Notes under the pieces: model-generated | The model's input: only the letters and a program-made list of their open reading frames with translations | Told to the model about the DNA's origin: nothing | The model's database searches: none | Shown: positions 50,596-59,040 of the stretch, one piece after another | How positions within the stretch are numbered: the first letter of the stretch is position 1 | Layout: each line of letters starts with the position of its first letter | Source: UM-FILTER-40-17 sp032251335 | GTDB taxonomy: Bacteria; Bacteroidota; Bacteroidia; Flavobacteriales; Flavobacteriaceae | Direction of reading: 5' to 3' | NCBI GenBank assembly: GCA_032251335.1 | Contig: JAVVDW010000010.1 | Location: 50,143-114,142 of the forward strand | DNA: 64,000 nt | Made by a program: the position numbers and the translations under genes

Positions 50596-51777
50596 TTAAA
50601 ATTCTTGGTAAAAATTGTCGCCCAAGTTAAAAGTGAGTGAAAATCTGAGTGTGTTTTCTAAAGGATTTCTAACTTGAGAGGTCGAAATGAGATAGGAAAA
50701 ATCTACATTCACCACATTGTACTTGAAACCGGCGCCCAATGTTAAAAATTGGCGTGCACCTTTCTCGTCCGATTCGTTGAAATATCCGGCTCTGAATGCA
50801 AAAGATTCTCTGTACAAATATTCTGCCGAAAGCGACCAGGTGATTTCCTTCAATTCTTCGCTCAATCCGTCGGGCGCATCGCCAAAAGACTGAAAAATAC
50901 CGCTCAGGAAGTTGACGTCATCATCTTCGCCATCTACAATCACAATGTCGTCGTTGTTGTCGATTTCGCCATCCCCGTTGGTATCTTGCCTTTCTCTGAT
51001 AGGCGGTGTTGGCACCAGTAGCTTGTTGATTTCTGCACCCACACTGAGTTTGTTGTCGTAGTCAAAAATAAAATCGAACCCGCCGCCCAAACGCAAGTTG
51101 GTGGGTAAAAAGTCTTCGCGCGTGTTGTCGCCAAAATCGATTTTTGGTCCGATATTAGAAATATTAAAACCTCCGCGCCACCTGCCGTTGAAATTGTTGT
51201 AGAATTTTTCTTCAGATTGGTAATAACCGGCTATGTCCACCGCAAATGAATTGGCAGAATCAGAGGTGGGATCGATGGCAGAAATGCGCAAGTCTGATCG
51301 CAAATACCGCAGCGCAACACCCATAGAGAAGCGATCGCTTAATCGCAAAGAGTAGGAAACGTCTATAGCCAATTCATTGGGACGCTCAATCAAAGCATCG
51401 GAAAATTCATCTTGAACGAGCTCTATATCGCCCAAACTAAAAATTCGAAACCCTACACCGATGGCGCTTCTTTCGTTGATTCTATTGAAATAACTGGCGC
51501 TACCCAAAAAGATATCGTCCACCAAATCACTTAGGTAAGGGGTATAACTCGCCGTGAATCCTTGCTTTGTAGTCATAAAAGCGTATTTGGCCGGATTCCA
51601 AAATTGGGAGAAAGCATCCGGCGAAGTGGCTACGCCTTGATCGCCAAGTCCGGCAGACCTTGCATCCGGAGCAATCTGTAGAAAAGGCACGCCTGTCGTG
51701 ATGACACGGGTATCTTCTTGAGAAAAAGAGGAAAAAGACAACATTAGGGCGGCTAAAAAAATGAGTATTTTTTTCAT
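50596..51777 (-). CDS. porV: Type IX secretion outer-membrane protein PorV (LptO)
   Basis: PorV is a FadL-like beta-barrel that carries cargo from the T9SS translocon to PorU for cleavage of the C-terminal signal. The 393 residues have a signal peptide (FLAALMLSFSSFSQ), the conserved TGVPFLQIAPDARSAGLGD block, FWNPAKYAF, and strands to the C-terminus (LTFNLGDNFYQEF). A loop at 265-276 reads DTNGDGEIDNND, a canonical EF-hand pattern. It lies 35 bp downstream of porU and has its own -7 box in that gap. Confidence 0.95.
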   Translation of the reverse strand: MKKILIFLAALMLSFSSFSQEDTRVITTGVPFLQIAPDARSAGLGDQGVATSPDAFSQFWNPAKYAFMTTKQGFTASYTPYLSDLVDDIFLGSASYFNRINERSAIGVGFRIFSLGDIELVQDEFSDALIERPNELAIDVSYSLRLSDRFSMGVALRYLRSDLRISAIDPTSDSANSFAVDIAGYYQSEEKFYNNFNGRWRGGFNISNIGPKIDFGDNTREDFLPTNLRLGGGFDFIFDYDNKLSVGAEINKLLVPTPPIRERQDTNGDGEIDNNDDIVIVDGEDDDVNFLSGIFQSFGDAPDGLSEELKEITWSLSAEYLYRESFAFRAGYFNESDEKGARQFLTLGAGFKYNVVNVDFSYLISTSQVRNPLENTLRFSLTFNLGDNFYQEF

Positions 51778-51796
51778 AAGTTTTGAATGGATTCGA

Positions 51797-51804
51797 CAAA
51801 AATA
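51797..51804 (-). promoter_or_regulatory. -7 element of porV
   Basis: On the minus strand this is TATTTTTG (TAnnTTTG), about 20 bp before the porV ATG and just past the porU stop. It would permit porV expression independently of porU. Confidence 0.45.
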
Positions 51805-51812
51805 GATTTTAA

Positions 51813-54800
51813 TTATAAAATGACAAGTTTTTCGATTTTTTGCACTCTTTTGTTGGTGAAGGGCGAACGGACGGTGAGTTTATATACATACACGCCTTTA
51901 CCTATTCGATCTCCGAAGTCGTCTCTGCCGTCCCAAGTGATGTCACGGGAGAGAAAACCTTCCGTATTGACGATTTGGTTTTTAGTCCAAACCAGCTTCC
52001 CGGTCACTGTAAACACTTGCACCTGAACCTCCAAAGGCTCAAAGGGGCGGTTGTGCGTAAACCAAAATTCTGTGAAGTTCACAAAAGGATTGGGGTAATT
52101 CAATACGCGCTCAATTTTCAATTCTTCATCGCCTGCCACCACAAATTGAATTTCGGTCATAGAAGAATTGTTGTACACATCCCAAGCAATCACTTTCAGG
52201 GTGTGCAAGCCGGGTTCTATGTCTCTTAGTGGAAAGCGCACCCTGCCTTTGGTAAAGTCGTCGAGTTCGGTTTCGTAAAAATCGTTCATGATAATGGGGT
52301 TGGCTTCATCACCATCGAGTATTGCCACGATGTCATGACCAATTCCGGAAGCCGTATTGATTCCGTTCTCGTCTTCCAATAGGGCTAAAATAAAGGGGGA
52401 ACTGTTGGTGATTTCGCCGGATACAAAATTTTCATCGTTCATAAACAGGCGAACCAGCGGGCCCTGGTTGTCAGCCGGTGCGGTTTCATCAATACCTCCA
52501 ACCAGTATGTCGTTGCTAAATCCGGTTCGGTCCTCGAAGGTGCCGGTGCGTTCTGCATAAAAACTGATGCGGCCTCTACCAATGGGAACGCGAATGTCTC
52601 GCGGCGCGCGAAATTCAAAATCGAAAAGCCCGTTGGTTACCGAAGCTTTTCCGCGATAGACAATTTCACCTAAGGTTTCAAAGTTCAATCGAATGATTTG
52701 GTTAAAAACATCGCGGGTTCCATCATTGGCAAGGGTTTGTCTTTGGAGGTTTTTGTCGTAAACCGTCACAAAGACCGTTCCGTTAAAGTCGCTGATGAGC
52801 TGCCCGTTTTCGTCTCCTACTTCACCTGATATTTTTACTTTCCCCAAGGATTTTATGGTATCTAATGCTTGCAAATTGACAGGCCTGTCATTGATTTGCG
52901 TGAGTTGGATTCGAGGTTTTGGAACAGCCAATGTCATGGCGGGGTCGCCCACCAAGAAAACCACCCTTTTTTGGTTGTTGTTAAACTCATTTTTGGCAAA
53001 CATCAACGATTCGCCCAAGGTTGGAAAATCGTCAGAGGCAAAAGAAAACAGATAGTTTTGCAGGGTCAGGTTAAAATTCAGACCAAATTGCACAAAAACC
53101 TGTCGGGTTGTGGTAATCAAACCCACAGCACCGCCGTTTGGATTCCAAAAAGTAAATTCGCCGGCAGTAGGCCTGAGTGGATTGTCGAACCGGGTATATT
53201 CGCAGGTAACGGTCACAAAAACCGGTTGCAAGTCACGGTTGCCAAAATTGATGGCATCGGCCTGTGTAATCAGTCGCTCACCGGCCAATCCGGCTTCGCC
53301 ACCGTGACCAAAATAATTGAGCACCACGGTGCCGACTTCCATTGCGTTTTTGATGGCTTCATTGACTTGCGGGTATCTTTCGCCACCGGCTACCAATTCT
53401 TGCAGAAAAGCGTCGGAATGGAGCTTGGTCACATTGATAAACGGTTTGTTTGTTGAGATTTGATTACCCAATATGTCTAAAGATTCTTGTATGATGCCTT
53501 CCCAATTGGCATCTACATCGTCAGAAAGCAAGGTGAAGTTGTTTCGCCAACGTCCAAATTTGCTTCGATCGTTGTATCGGATAATTTTTTCAATCACGGC
53601 ATCCATCACTTGAGGCGTGTCTGCCACCAATCTGCCCACGGCTATATCAATTCTATCTGTATTGGAAACTGTTCCTTCGTTTTCATCCATCGCGACAAAA
53701 AAATCATCTGACATAAAAGAGCCTGTGAGGGAAAAACTCGGCAAAGCGTGAAAGGTAGGCATGACGTTGTTGTTGCCTTCCAATCTGTTTTTGTAGTCAA
53801 AAGAAGAGTCGCCAAGCAGACACAAATACTTGACACGCTTGTCCGGCGATGAAGCATTCAGATAGACGTATCTCACGAAATTTCGGATGGCTGCAATATC
53901 GGGGTTGGAAGTACTAAACTCATTGTAGATTTGCTCGAGTGAAATGGCTTTGGTGACCCGACCAAATTGGTTGAAGTGGTAATCTGCGAGCCGCTGCGCC
54001 TGACTCATAAACCTATCCGGGGCAATAATCAAATAATCGACGTCTTGAAATTGGCGCTGTGCATTCAAAAAAACCGTGCCCTTCAAATCCTGAGGCGTGA
54101 TTTGACTTCTGGATTTGACAATGGGTTCGAAAACATCCGAATCGACTAGGGCAACAAAATTTTTGGGCGACCCCATGTTGGACTTGAACGAAAAAATGGC
54201 ATTATCGTTATTTTGGTAAAATCGAATATTTTCTCGGTCGCTCACATCCCAAACTTGTGAGATATTTTGTGCGTTTTGGATTTGGTATTCCGCTACACCG
54301 CCTTGCAAAGTAGTGCTTTTCTTGGTGAAAGCAAACTGATTCTCCGAGCCCGTGAGCGAAGAAGTGGCTTCGATGTTTATAAAATTCAAAAAACCGATGG
54401 CTGCCGGATTTCCCTGGTTGTTGTAGGTAAGTGTGACTGTAATTTCACCCGGATTGGCATTGATGGCTGTAGAGAAACTCCGCCCCGATCCTACTGTGGG
54501 GTCGTTGACTGCCGTAAAGCCCATGGTAGTCAGGTTTTGGCCGTTGACTGCCACAGACATGGATGTGAGGTTTTCAGCCGCCGCAGCGACATCTACAGCA
54601 AACTGAATCGGTACTGAGGCCACCAAATTCGGAAAATCGAAGGTGAAGGTCTGTTCGCTTTCCACATCAAATTTTTCGCCATGCCATTGTCTGCCTACAT
54701 TTGCCACAGAAACCAAATCCTGTTCGTGAAACTGGAATTCGTCAAAATCAGTAACGACCAGCGTGGCAGGTGCCGTGGGTTCGACTGCTTGCGCGATTCG

Positions 54801-55664
54801 TTTCCCGGTGCCACCGTCAGCGGTGATAAAGTACGCGATTTCTTCCGTGTAAAGATTGATATCGGTATTACTCTCCTGATTCCAACCGAAAGGGCCTTCT
54901 GCGTAAAACAAGATAAAGTCTTCGGCATCAAAAGAACCATCTGCTTCACCGGATACAAAAATAGCATTTTCGGGCACATCGAAAGGTTGCGGTTCACTGT
55001 TGCGAAGTGGCAACATGCGCCCGCCATGTCCGTAAATCTTAATATTTCGAGGATTTATACTGCCGGGGTTGAGTCCCATATTTTGCAGGTCTCGACGCGT
55101 TATTTTATAAATGCCGGTTTTGTCGACGTAAAATTTGTAGAAAATACCACTGCCCAATACCGAATTGGTGAGGCCTGTCATTTGGCTGCTTGAGCCTGCA
55201 GCGCGCACCGCCGCCAAGCTATTGGGCGAAGCGGTCAGATAGTTAACCGTGAAAGCTGTTATTTTTTGGTAACCACTGCCATTTCGGACAATCGGACTCA
55301 ATTCTACGATGGTATAATTTTCATTTCGCGCTTTGGCTGAAAAAAGTTTGACCTCGGGCGATTCGGGAATAAGATTAACATCCAAATCTCCCAAATCTTG
55401 TCGGCTGACAGCCTCGTATTGTACATTTGACAGGGTGACCGAACTTACATCGGGCAAGCGAAAATCGGTCCATTGGGCCGTAAAAGTAAGGCTCATGTCC
55501 GGATTTAACCTATAAAATTTTTCTTCAAAATGCGGAATATTAAAAGTAGCCGTGTTGGTTGCATAGGTTTTAACCTCGTCCCACGAAATGGTAAACGACT
55601 TACTTTGAGAAAATAAGCCGAAATTGATTAGTAAAAAAATTGAAAAAAGTAACTTTTTAATCAT
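51813..55664 (-). CDS. porU: Type IX secretion sortase PorU
   Basis: PorU is the cell-surface gingipain-family (C25) protease that removes the T9SS C-terminal domain from cargo and attaches it to lipopolysaccharide. The 1283 residues have a signal peptide (LLFSIFLLINFGLFSQ) and a large N-terminal domain. The C25 catalytic region has His in LNYFGHGGEAG near residue 785 and Cys in VTVTCEYTRFDNP near 820. The C-terminal domain resembles T9SS signal domains (YPNPFVNFTEFWF, ending KKIEKLVIL-type RVQKIEKLVIL). I took the ATG at 55664 over 55688 for the signal peptide. It is divergent from gldJ. Confidence 0.95.
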   Translation of the reverse strand: MIKKLLFSIFLLINFGLFSQSKSFTISWDEVKTYATNTATFNIPHFEEKFYRLNPDMSLTFTAQWTDFRLPDVSSVTLSNVQYEAVSRQDLGDLDVNLIPESPEVKLFSAKARNENYTIVELSPIVRNGSGYQKITAFTVNYLTASPNSLAAVRAAGSSSQMTGLTNSVLGSGIFYKFYVDKTGIYKITRRDLQNMGLNPGSINPRNIKIYGHGGRMLPLRNSEPQPFDVPENAIFVSGEADGSFDAEDFILFYAEGPFGWNQESNTDINLYTEEIAYFITADGGTGKRIAQAVEPTAPATLVVTDFDEFQFHEQDLVSVANVGRQWHGEKFDVESEQTFTFDFPNLVASVPIQFAVDVAAAAENLTSMSVAVNGQNLTTMGFTAVNDPTVGSGRSFSTAINANPGEITVTLTYNNQGNPAAIGFLNFINIEATSSLTGSENQFAFTKKSTTLQGGVAEYQIQNAQNISQVWDVSDRENIRFYQNNDNAIFSFKSNMGSPKNFVALVDSDVFEPIVKSRSQITPQDLKGTVFLNAQRQFQDVDYLIIAPDRFMSQAQRLADYHFNQFGRVTKAISLEQIYNEFSTSNPDIAAIRNFVRYVYLNASSPDKRVKYLCLLGDSSFDYKNRLEGNNNVMPTFHALPSFSLTGSFMSDDFFVAMDENEGTVSNTDRIDIAVGRLVADTPQVMDAVIEKIIRYNDRSKFGRWRNNFTLLSDDVDANWEGIIQESLDILGNQISTNKPFINVTKLHSDAFLQELVAGGERYPQVNEAIKNAMEVGTVVLNYFGHGGEAGLAGERLITQADAINFGNRDLQPVFVTVTCEYTRFDNPLRPTAGEFTFWNPNGGAVGLITTTRQVFVQFGLNFNLTLQNYLFSFASDDFPTLGESLMFAKNEFNNNQKRVVFLVGDPAMTLAVPKPRIQLTQINDRPVNLQALDTIKSLGKVKISGEVGDENGQLISDFNGTVFVTVYDKNLQRQTLANDGTRDVFNQIIRLNFETLGEIVYRGKASVTNGLFDFEFRAPRDIRVPIGRGRISFYAERTGTFEDRTGFSNDILVGGIDETAPADNQGPLVRLFMNDENFVSGEITNSSPFILALLEDENGINTASGIGHDIVAILDGDEANPIIMNDFYETELDDFTKGRVRFPLRDIEPGLHTLKVIAWDVYNNSSMTEIQFVVAGDEELKIERVLNYPNPFVNFTEFWFTHNRPFEPLEVQVQVFTVTGKLVWTKNQIVNTEGFLSRDITWDGRDDFGDRIGKGVYVYKLTVRSPFTNKRVQKIEKLVIL

Positions 55665-55840
55665 GACTAAAAAACGATGATTTCGCAACCTTATTATGCC
55701 AGCTTCAAAACTGATTGAATTTTTGTGAAATAAAATTAAAAATACATCGTTATTGCAATGACAATAACTAACAATAATTGTGGCCTAATATAGGCATGAA
55801 TCGAATCTTTTTATATATTGCACCACTAAAATAATTATCT

Positions 55841-57487
55841 ATGCAAATGCGAAATATGAGAAAGTACTTAGCCCCAAGTCTTCTTGTTATATTTGGTTTT
55901 CTTGTTTTGACAAGTTGTCGAAACAACAGGGACAATCCGAATGTTTCTCGGGCTACCGGTTGGCGGATAAATGATCCCGATGGTTATTTTCAATACAACA
56001 CCAAATACACCGATCAACCCACACCTCCGGGTATGGTTTTTATTGAAGGTGGAACTTTCACCAAAGGCCGCGTTCAAGACGACGTAATGCGGGATTGGAA
56101 CAACACGCCTTCGCAACAACATGTACAATCTTTTTACATGGATGAAACTGAAGTAACCAACAAGATGTACATGGAATATCTGGAGTTTTTGAAGGCTGTT
56201 TTTCCTCCGGATCAAGAACAATACAAGAATATTTACAACGGAGCTTTACCGGACACCTTGGTTTGGAGAAACCGTTTGGGATACAACGAAGTGATGGTAA
56301 ACAATTACTTGAGACATCCTGCATACGGCGAATATCCGGTTGTGGGTGTCAATTGGCTTCAAGCCACTGAGTATGCCGAATGGCGTACAGACATGGTAAA
56401 CCAACTCTATCTAGAGAAGAATGGCTATATCAGCAGGGGAGCTCGGCAAGAAAAAATTCAAGCAGACAGCCTATTCAGTACAGAGACGTATTTGTACGCA
56501 CCGTCCAAAACCTACGGTGGTGATGCAAGTGCCTTAGAAGGCAGAAGGCGTTCCAGAAACGATACAACACCCAATTATGCAACCCTGTCTAGTGGTGTGA
56601 TTTTGCCCGAATACAGATTGCCGACTGAAACTGAGTGGGAATTTGCCGCCGTTGGGTTGAGTGAAATTAGGCTCTATAACAATTATCTCGGCAGAAAAAA
56701 ATATCCTTGGACCGGTAGCAGTACCCGTTCTCAAAAACGTTCGAACGCCGGTGATCAATTAGCTAATTTCAAGCAAGCCAAAGGAGATTACGGAGGCATT
56801 GCACAATTTTCTGATGACGGCGCAGACATCACAGCAAAGGTAAAATCGTTTCCGCCAAACGAATATGGCTTATACGATATGGCTGGTAATGTGGCTGAAT
56901 GGGTAGCTGATGTGTACAGACCCATAGTGGACGATGAGTTTAATGACTTTAACTACTACAGAGGTAACGTGTTTTTTAAAAACATGATTGGCGATGACGG
57001 TAAGTTGGTCATGGTAAACCAAGATAACATCCAATTTGACACCCTTAGCAACGGGCGCATCGTAGCGCGAACCTTGCCCGGGCAATTGGCCAAAGAGCCT
57101 ATACAAGGTAACGACACCTATTTACGCACCAATTTTACGAGTAGTGACAACCGCGATTACAGAGATGGTGATAAAATTTCGAGCCGATATTACAGGGCTT
57201 TTAACGAAGGTCGCAGAATGTACAATTCTCCCGAATATGAAGTTAAAAGAGACTCTTTGGGCAACATCATTGCTGGTTATGATGAATCTAACAAGCGCAC
57301 CACACTTATCAGTAACGAAGCGCGGGTTTACAAAGGAGGTTCTTGGAAAGACAGAGCCTATTGGTTAGACCCGGCTCAAAGAAGATTTTTTCCGCAGGAC
57401 ATGGCCAATGACTACATAGGTTTCCGTTTGGCGATGTCGAGAGTAGGTTCAAAATCACAAATGACTCGTAAAAAAGCCGTTAATTAA
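55841..57487 (+). CDS. gldJ: Gliding motility lipoprotein GldJ
   Basis: GldJ is an outer-membrane lipoprotein essential for gliding and for T9SS function. It stabilises the GldK/PorW-type ring components. The 548 residues have a lipoprotein signal ending VLTSC (Cys26) and a formylglycine-generating-enzyme-like fold seen in FIEGGTFTKGR, DETEVTNKMYMEYLEFL, EYRLPTETEWEFAA, MAGNVAEWVADVYR and VYKGGSWKDRAYWL. FGE catalytic cysteines are not evident, so it is structural, as in other GldJ proteins. It is divergent from porU, and a terminator hairpin follows. Confidence 0.95.
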   Translation: MQMRNMRKYLAPSLLVIFGFLVLTSCRNNRDNPNVSRATGWRINDPDGYFQYNTKYTDQPTPPGMVFIEGGTFTKGRVQDDVMRDWNNTPSQQHVQSFYMDETEVTNKMYMEYLEFLKAVFPPDQEQYKNIYNGALPDTLVWRNRLGYNEVMVNNYLRHPAYGEYPVVGVNWLQATEYAEWRTDMVNQLYLEKNGYISRGARQEKIQADSLFSTETYLYAPSKTYGGDASALEGRRRSRNDTTPNYATLSSGVILPEYRLPTETEWEFAAVGLSEIRLYNNYLGRKKYPWTGSSTRSQKRSNAGDQLANFKQAKGDYGGIAQFSDDGADITAKVKSFPPNEYGLYDMAGNVAEWVADVYRPIVDDEFNDFNYYRGNVFFKNMIGDDGKLVMVNQDNIQFDTLSNGRIVARTLPGQLAKEPIQGNDTYLRTNFTSSDNRDYRDGDKISSRYYRAFNEGRRMYNSPEYEVKRDSLGNIIAGYDESNKRTTLISNEARVYKGGSWKDRAYWLDPAQRRFFPQDMANDYIGFRLAMSRVGSKSQMTRKKAVN

Positions 57488-57501
57488 ATTATCAATATTT
57501 T

Positions 57502-57531
57502 TTTGAATTCCATAAACCTCGAGTACATTTG
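57502..57531 (+). promoter_or_regulatory. murF promoter nested in the gldJ terminator
   Basis: TTTG (57502-57505), 18 bp, TACATTTG (57524-57531) is a perfect Bacteroidota promoter. Its -7 box forms the tip of the hairpin at 57514-57545. A start near 57537 gives a leader of about 63 nt for murF. Confidence 0.65.
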
Positions 57532-57553
57532 TGTATTCGGGGTTTGATTTTTT
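57514..57553 (+). terminator. Intrinsic terminator after gldJ
   Basis: A stem of 13 bp (AAACCTCGAGTAC with GTATTCGGGGTTT, two G-T pairs) with a six-base loop is followed by GA and seven T residues (57548-57554). Confidence 0.75.
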
Positions 57554-57599
57554 TATGTGTTACCCGTTTCGATATTTTATTTAAAAAAAACGCTTAGTG

Positions 57600-58886
57600 A
57601 TGACCATAACAGAAATCTATTCACGTTACAAACAATGTAGCGGTGTTTGTATAGACTCTCGAAAAGTTAAAAACGGACAACTCTTTTTCGGGCTTAGAGG
57701 AGAAAACACCGACGGAAACCTGTACGCAGTGCAGGCACTTCAAAAGGGCGCATCATTCGCAGTGATTGACAATCCAAAATACAAGGCCGGCGAGAAAACC
57801 ATCCTTGTTGAAAATGCGGAAACCACCCTGCAAAAATTGGCCAAATATCATCGAGAACAATTAGACATTCCCGTACTTGGGCTCACAGGAAGCAACGGCA
57901 AAACAACCACTAAAGAACTCATACATCGCGTGCTTTCCAAAAAATATAACACATTGGCCACCCAAGGAAACTTGAACAACCACCTCGGTGTGCCTTTAAC
58001 AATTTTGAGCATCAAACCATCTCACGATTTTGCGGTAATAGAAATGGGCGCCAACCACCAGGGAGAGATTGCTTATCTGTGTGAAATAGCCAAACCCGAT
58101 TTCGGATTGATAACAAACTATGGCAAAGCACACTTAGAAGGGTTTGGCGGTGTGGCGGGTGTCATTAAAGGCAAATCTGAAATGTACACAGCTGTTCACT
58201 CGAGAAAGGGATTGTTGTTTGTAAATGCCGACGACCCCTTACAAATGGAGAAAGCTGCTTTGGCAAAAAAATTTACATTCAGCCAAAACGCATCTACCCT
58301 TGCAGACTTGCATATCTGCCTGTTGGCTTCCGAACCAAAACTTGTCCTAACTTTTAAAAATAGAGAAGTCATCTGCAACATATACGGTGCTTATAACTTT
58401 ACAAACATCGCCTATGCCATGGCTGTTGGAACCTATTTTGGTGTTACCGATGAACACATTGCAGAAGCCGTCAGCAGTTATGAATCTGAAAACAGCAGAT
58501 CTCAAGTAATTGAACAAAACACCAATCGCATTTTTATGGATGCCTATAATGCGAATCCCAGCAGCATGATGGCAGCCCTCACCCACTTTGACAAAAGACA
58601 AGTTTCGGAAAAAGTATTAATTCTCGGCGATATGTTTGAGCTGGGAAAAACTGCTGCCGAAGAACATCAAAAGCTCGTGGATTATATCTCTGAAATGCAA
58701 ATTACACAGGCGTTTCTGGCGGGAAATCATTTTAAAAATACAATATTTTCAAACCCAAAAATACAAGCATTCGACAGCACAGAATCATTGATAAACCATC
58801 TGAAGGATATCACATTTTCGGATAAAGAAATTCTAATAAAAGGGTCGCGCGGTATGGCACTGGAAAATATTTTGTCTTTGTTGTAG
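57600..58886 (+). CDS. murF: UDP-MurNAc-tripeptide--D-alanyl-D-alanine ligase
   Basis: MurF adds D-Ala-D-Ala to complete UDP-MurNAc-pentapeptide. The 428 residues hold the ATP loop LGLTGSNGKTTTKELIH, the motif VIEMGANHQGEI, YNANPSSMMAAL and the C-terminal KGSRGMALENIL, all family markers. The ATG at 57600 directly follows an in-frame GTG (57597), so one extra residue is possible. It is the only mur ligase outside the dcw cluster, about 12 kb from ftsZ, beside gldJ. It has its own promoter. Confidence 0.96.
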   Translation: MTITEIYSRYKQCSGVCIDSRKVKNGQLFFGLRGENTDGNLYAVQALQKGASFAVIDNPKYKAGEKTILVENAETTLQKLAKYHREQLDIPVLGLTGSNGKTTTKELIHRVLSKKYNTLATQGNLNNHLGVPLTILSIKPSHDFAVIEMGANHQGEIAYLCEIAKPDFGLITNYGKAHLEGFGGVAGVIKGKSEMYTAVHSRKGLLFVNADDPLQMEKAALAKKFTFSQNASTLADLHICLLASEPKLVLTFKNREVICNIYGAYNFTNIAYAMAVGTYFGVTDEHIAEAVSSYESENSRSQVIEQNTNRIFMDAYNANPSSMMAALTHFDKRQVSEKVLILGDMFELGKTAAEEHQKLVDYISEMQITQAFLAGNHFKNTIFSNPKIQAFDSTESLINHLKDITFSDKEILIKGSRGMALENILSLL

Positions 58887-58887
58887 T

Positions 58888-59010
58888 TTATCCGCAGTGG
58901 CAATCATCTGATCCACAAGATTTTTTGGATGCCGATTTAGGCCAAAAAAATTTTCTGATCAAAAACCCAACGGCCAAACAAAATATTAATAAGACTAAAA
59001 CTTGTTGCAT
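58888..59010 (-). CDS. FeoB-associated Cys-rich membrane protein
   Basis: This 40-residue protein has one TM helix (VLVLLIFCLAVGFLI) followed by KKSCGSDDCHCG, a short cytoplasmic tail with Cys and His. The layout matches the FeoB-associated Cys-rich family. It lies 30 bp downstream of feoB on the same strand. Its stop is 1 bp from the opposed murF stop. A role in ferrous iron handling with FeoB is assumed, but no biochemical function is established. It is short enough to be missed by usual gene callers. Confidence 0.88.
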   Translation of the reverse strand: MQQVLVLLIFCLAVGFLIRKFFWPKSASKKSCGSDDCHCG

Positions 59011-59040
59011 TTGTTCTTCGTCGAAAAACGACTGTTTAAA

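Noticed and set aside
51840..54617. Several plus-strand open frames inside porU
   Set aside because: They are antisense to a long conserved gene, with poor composition and no start context.
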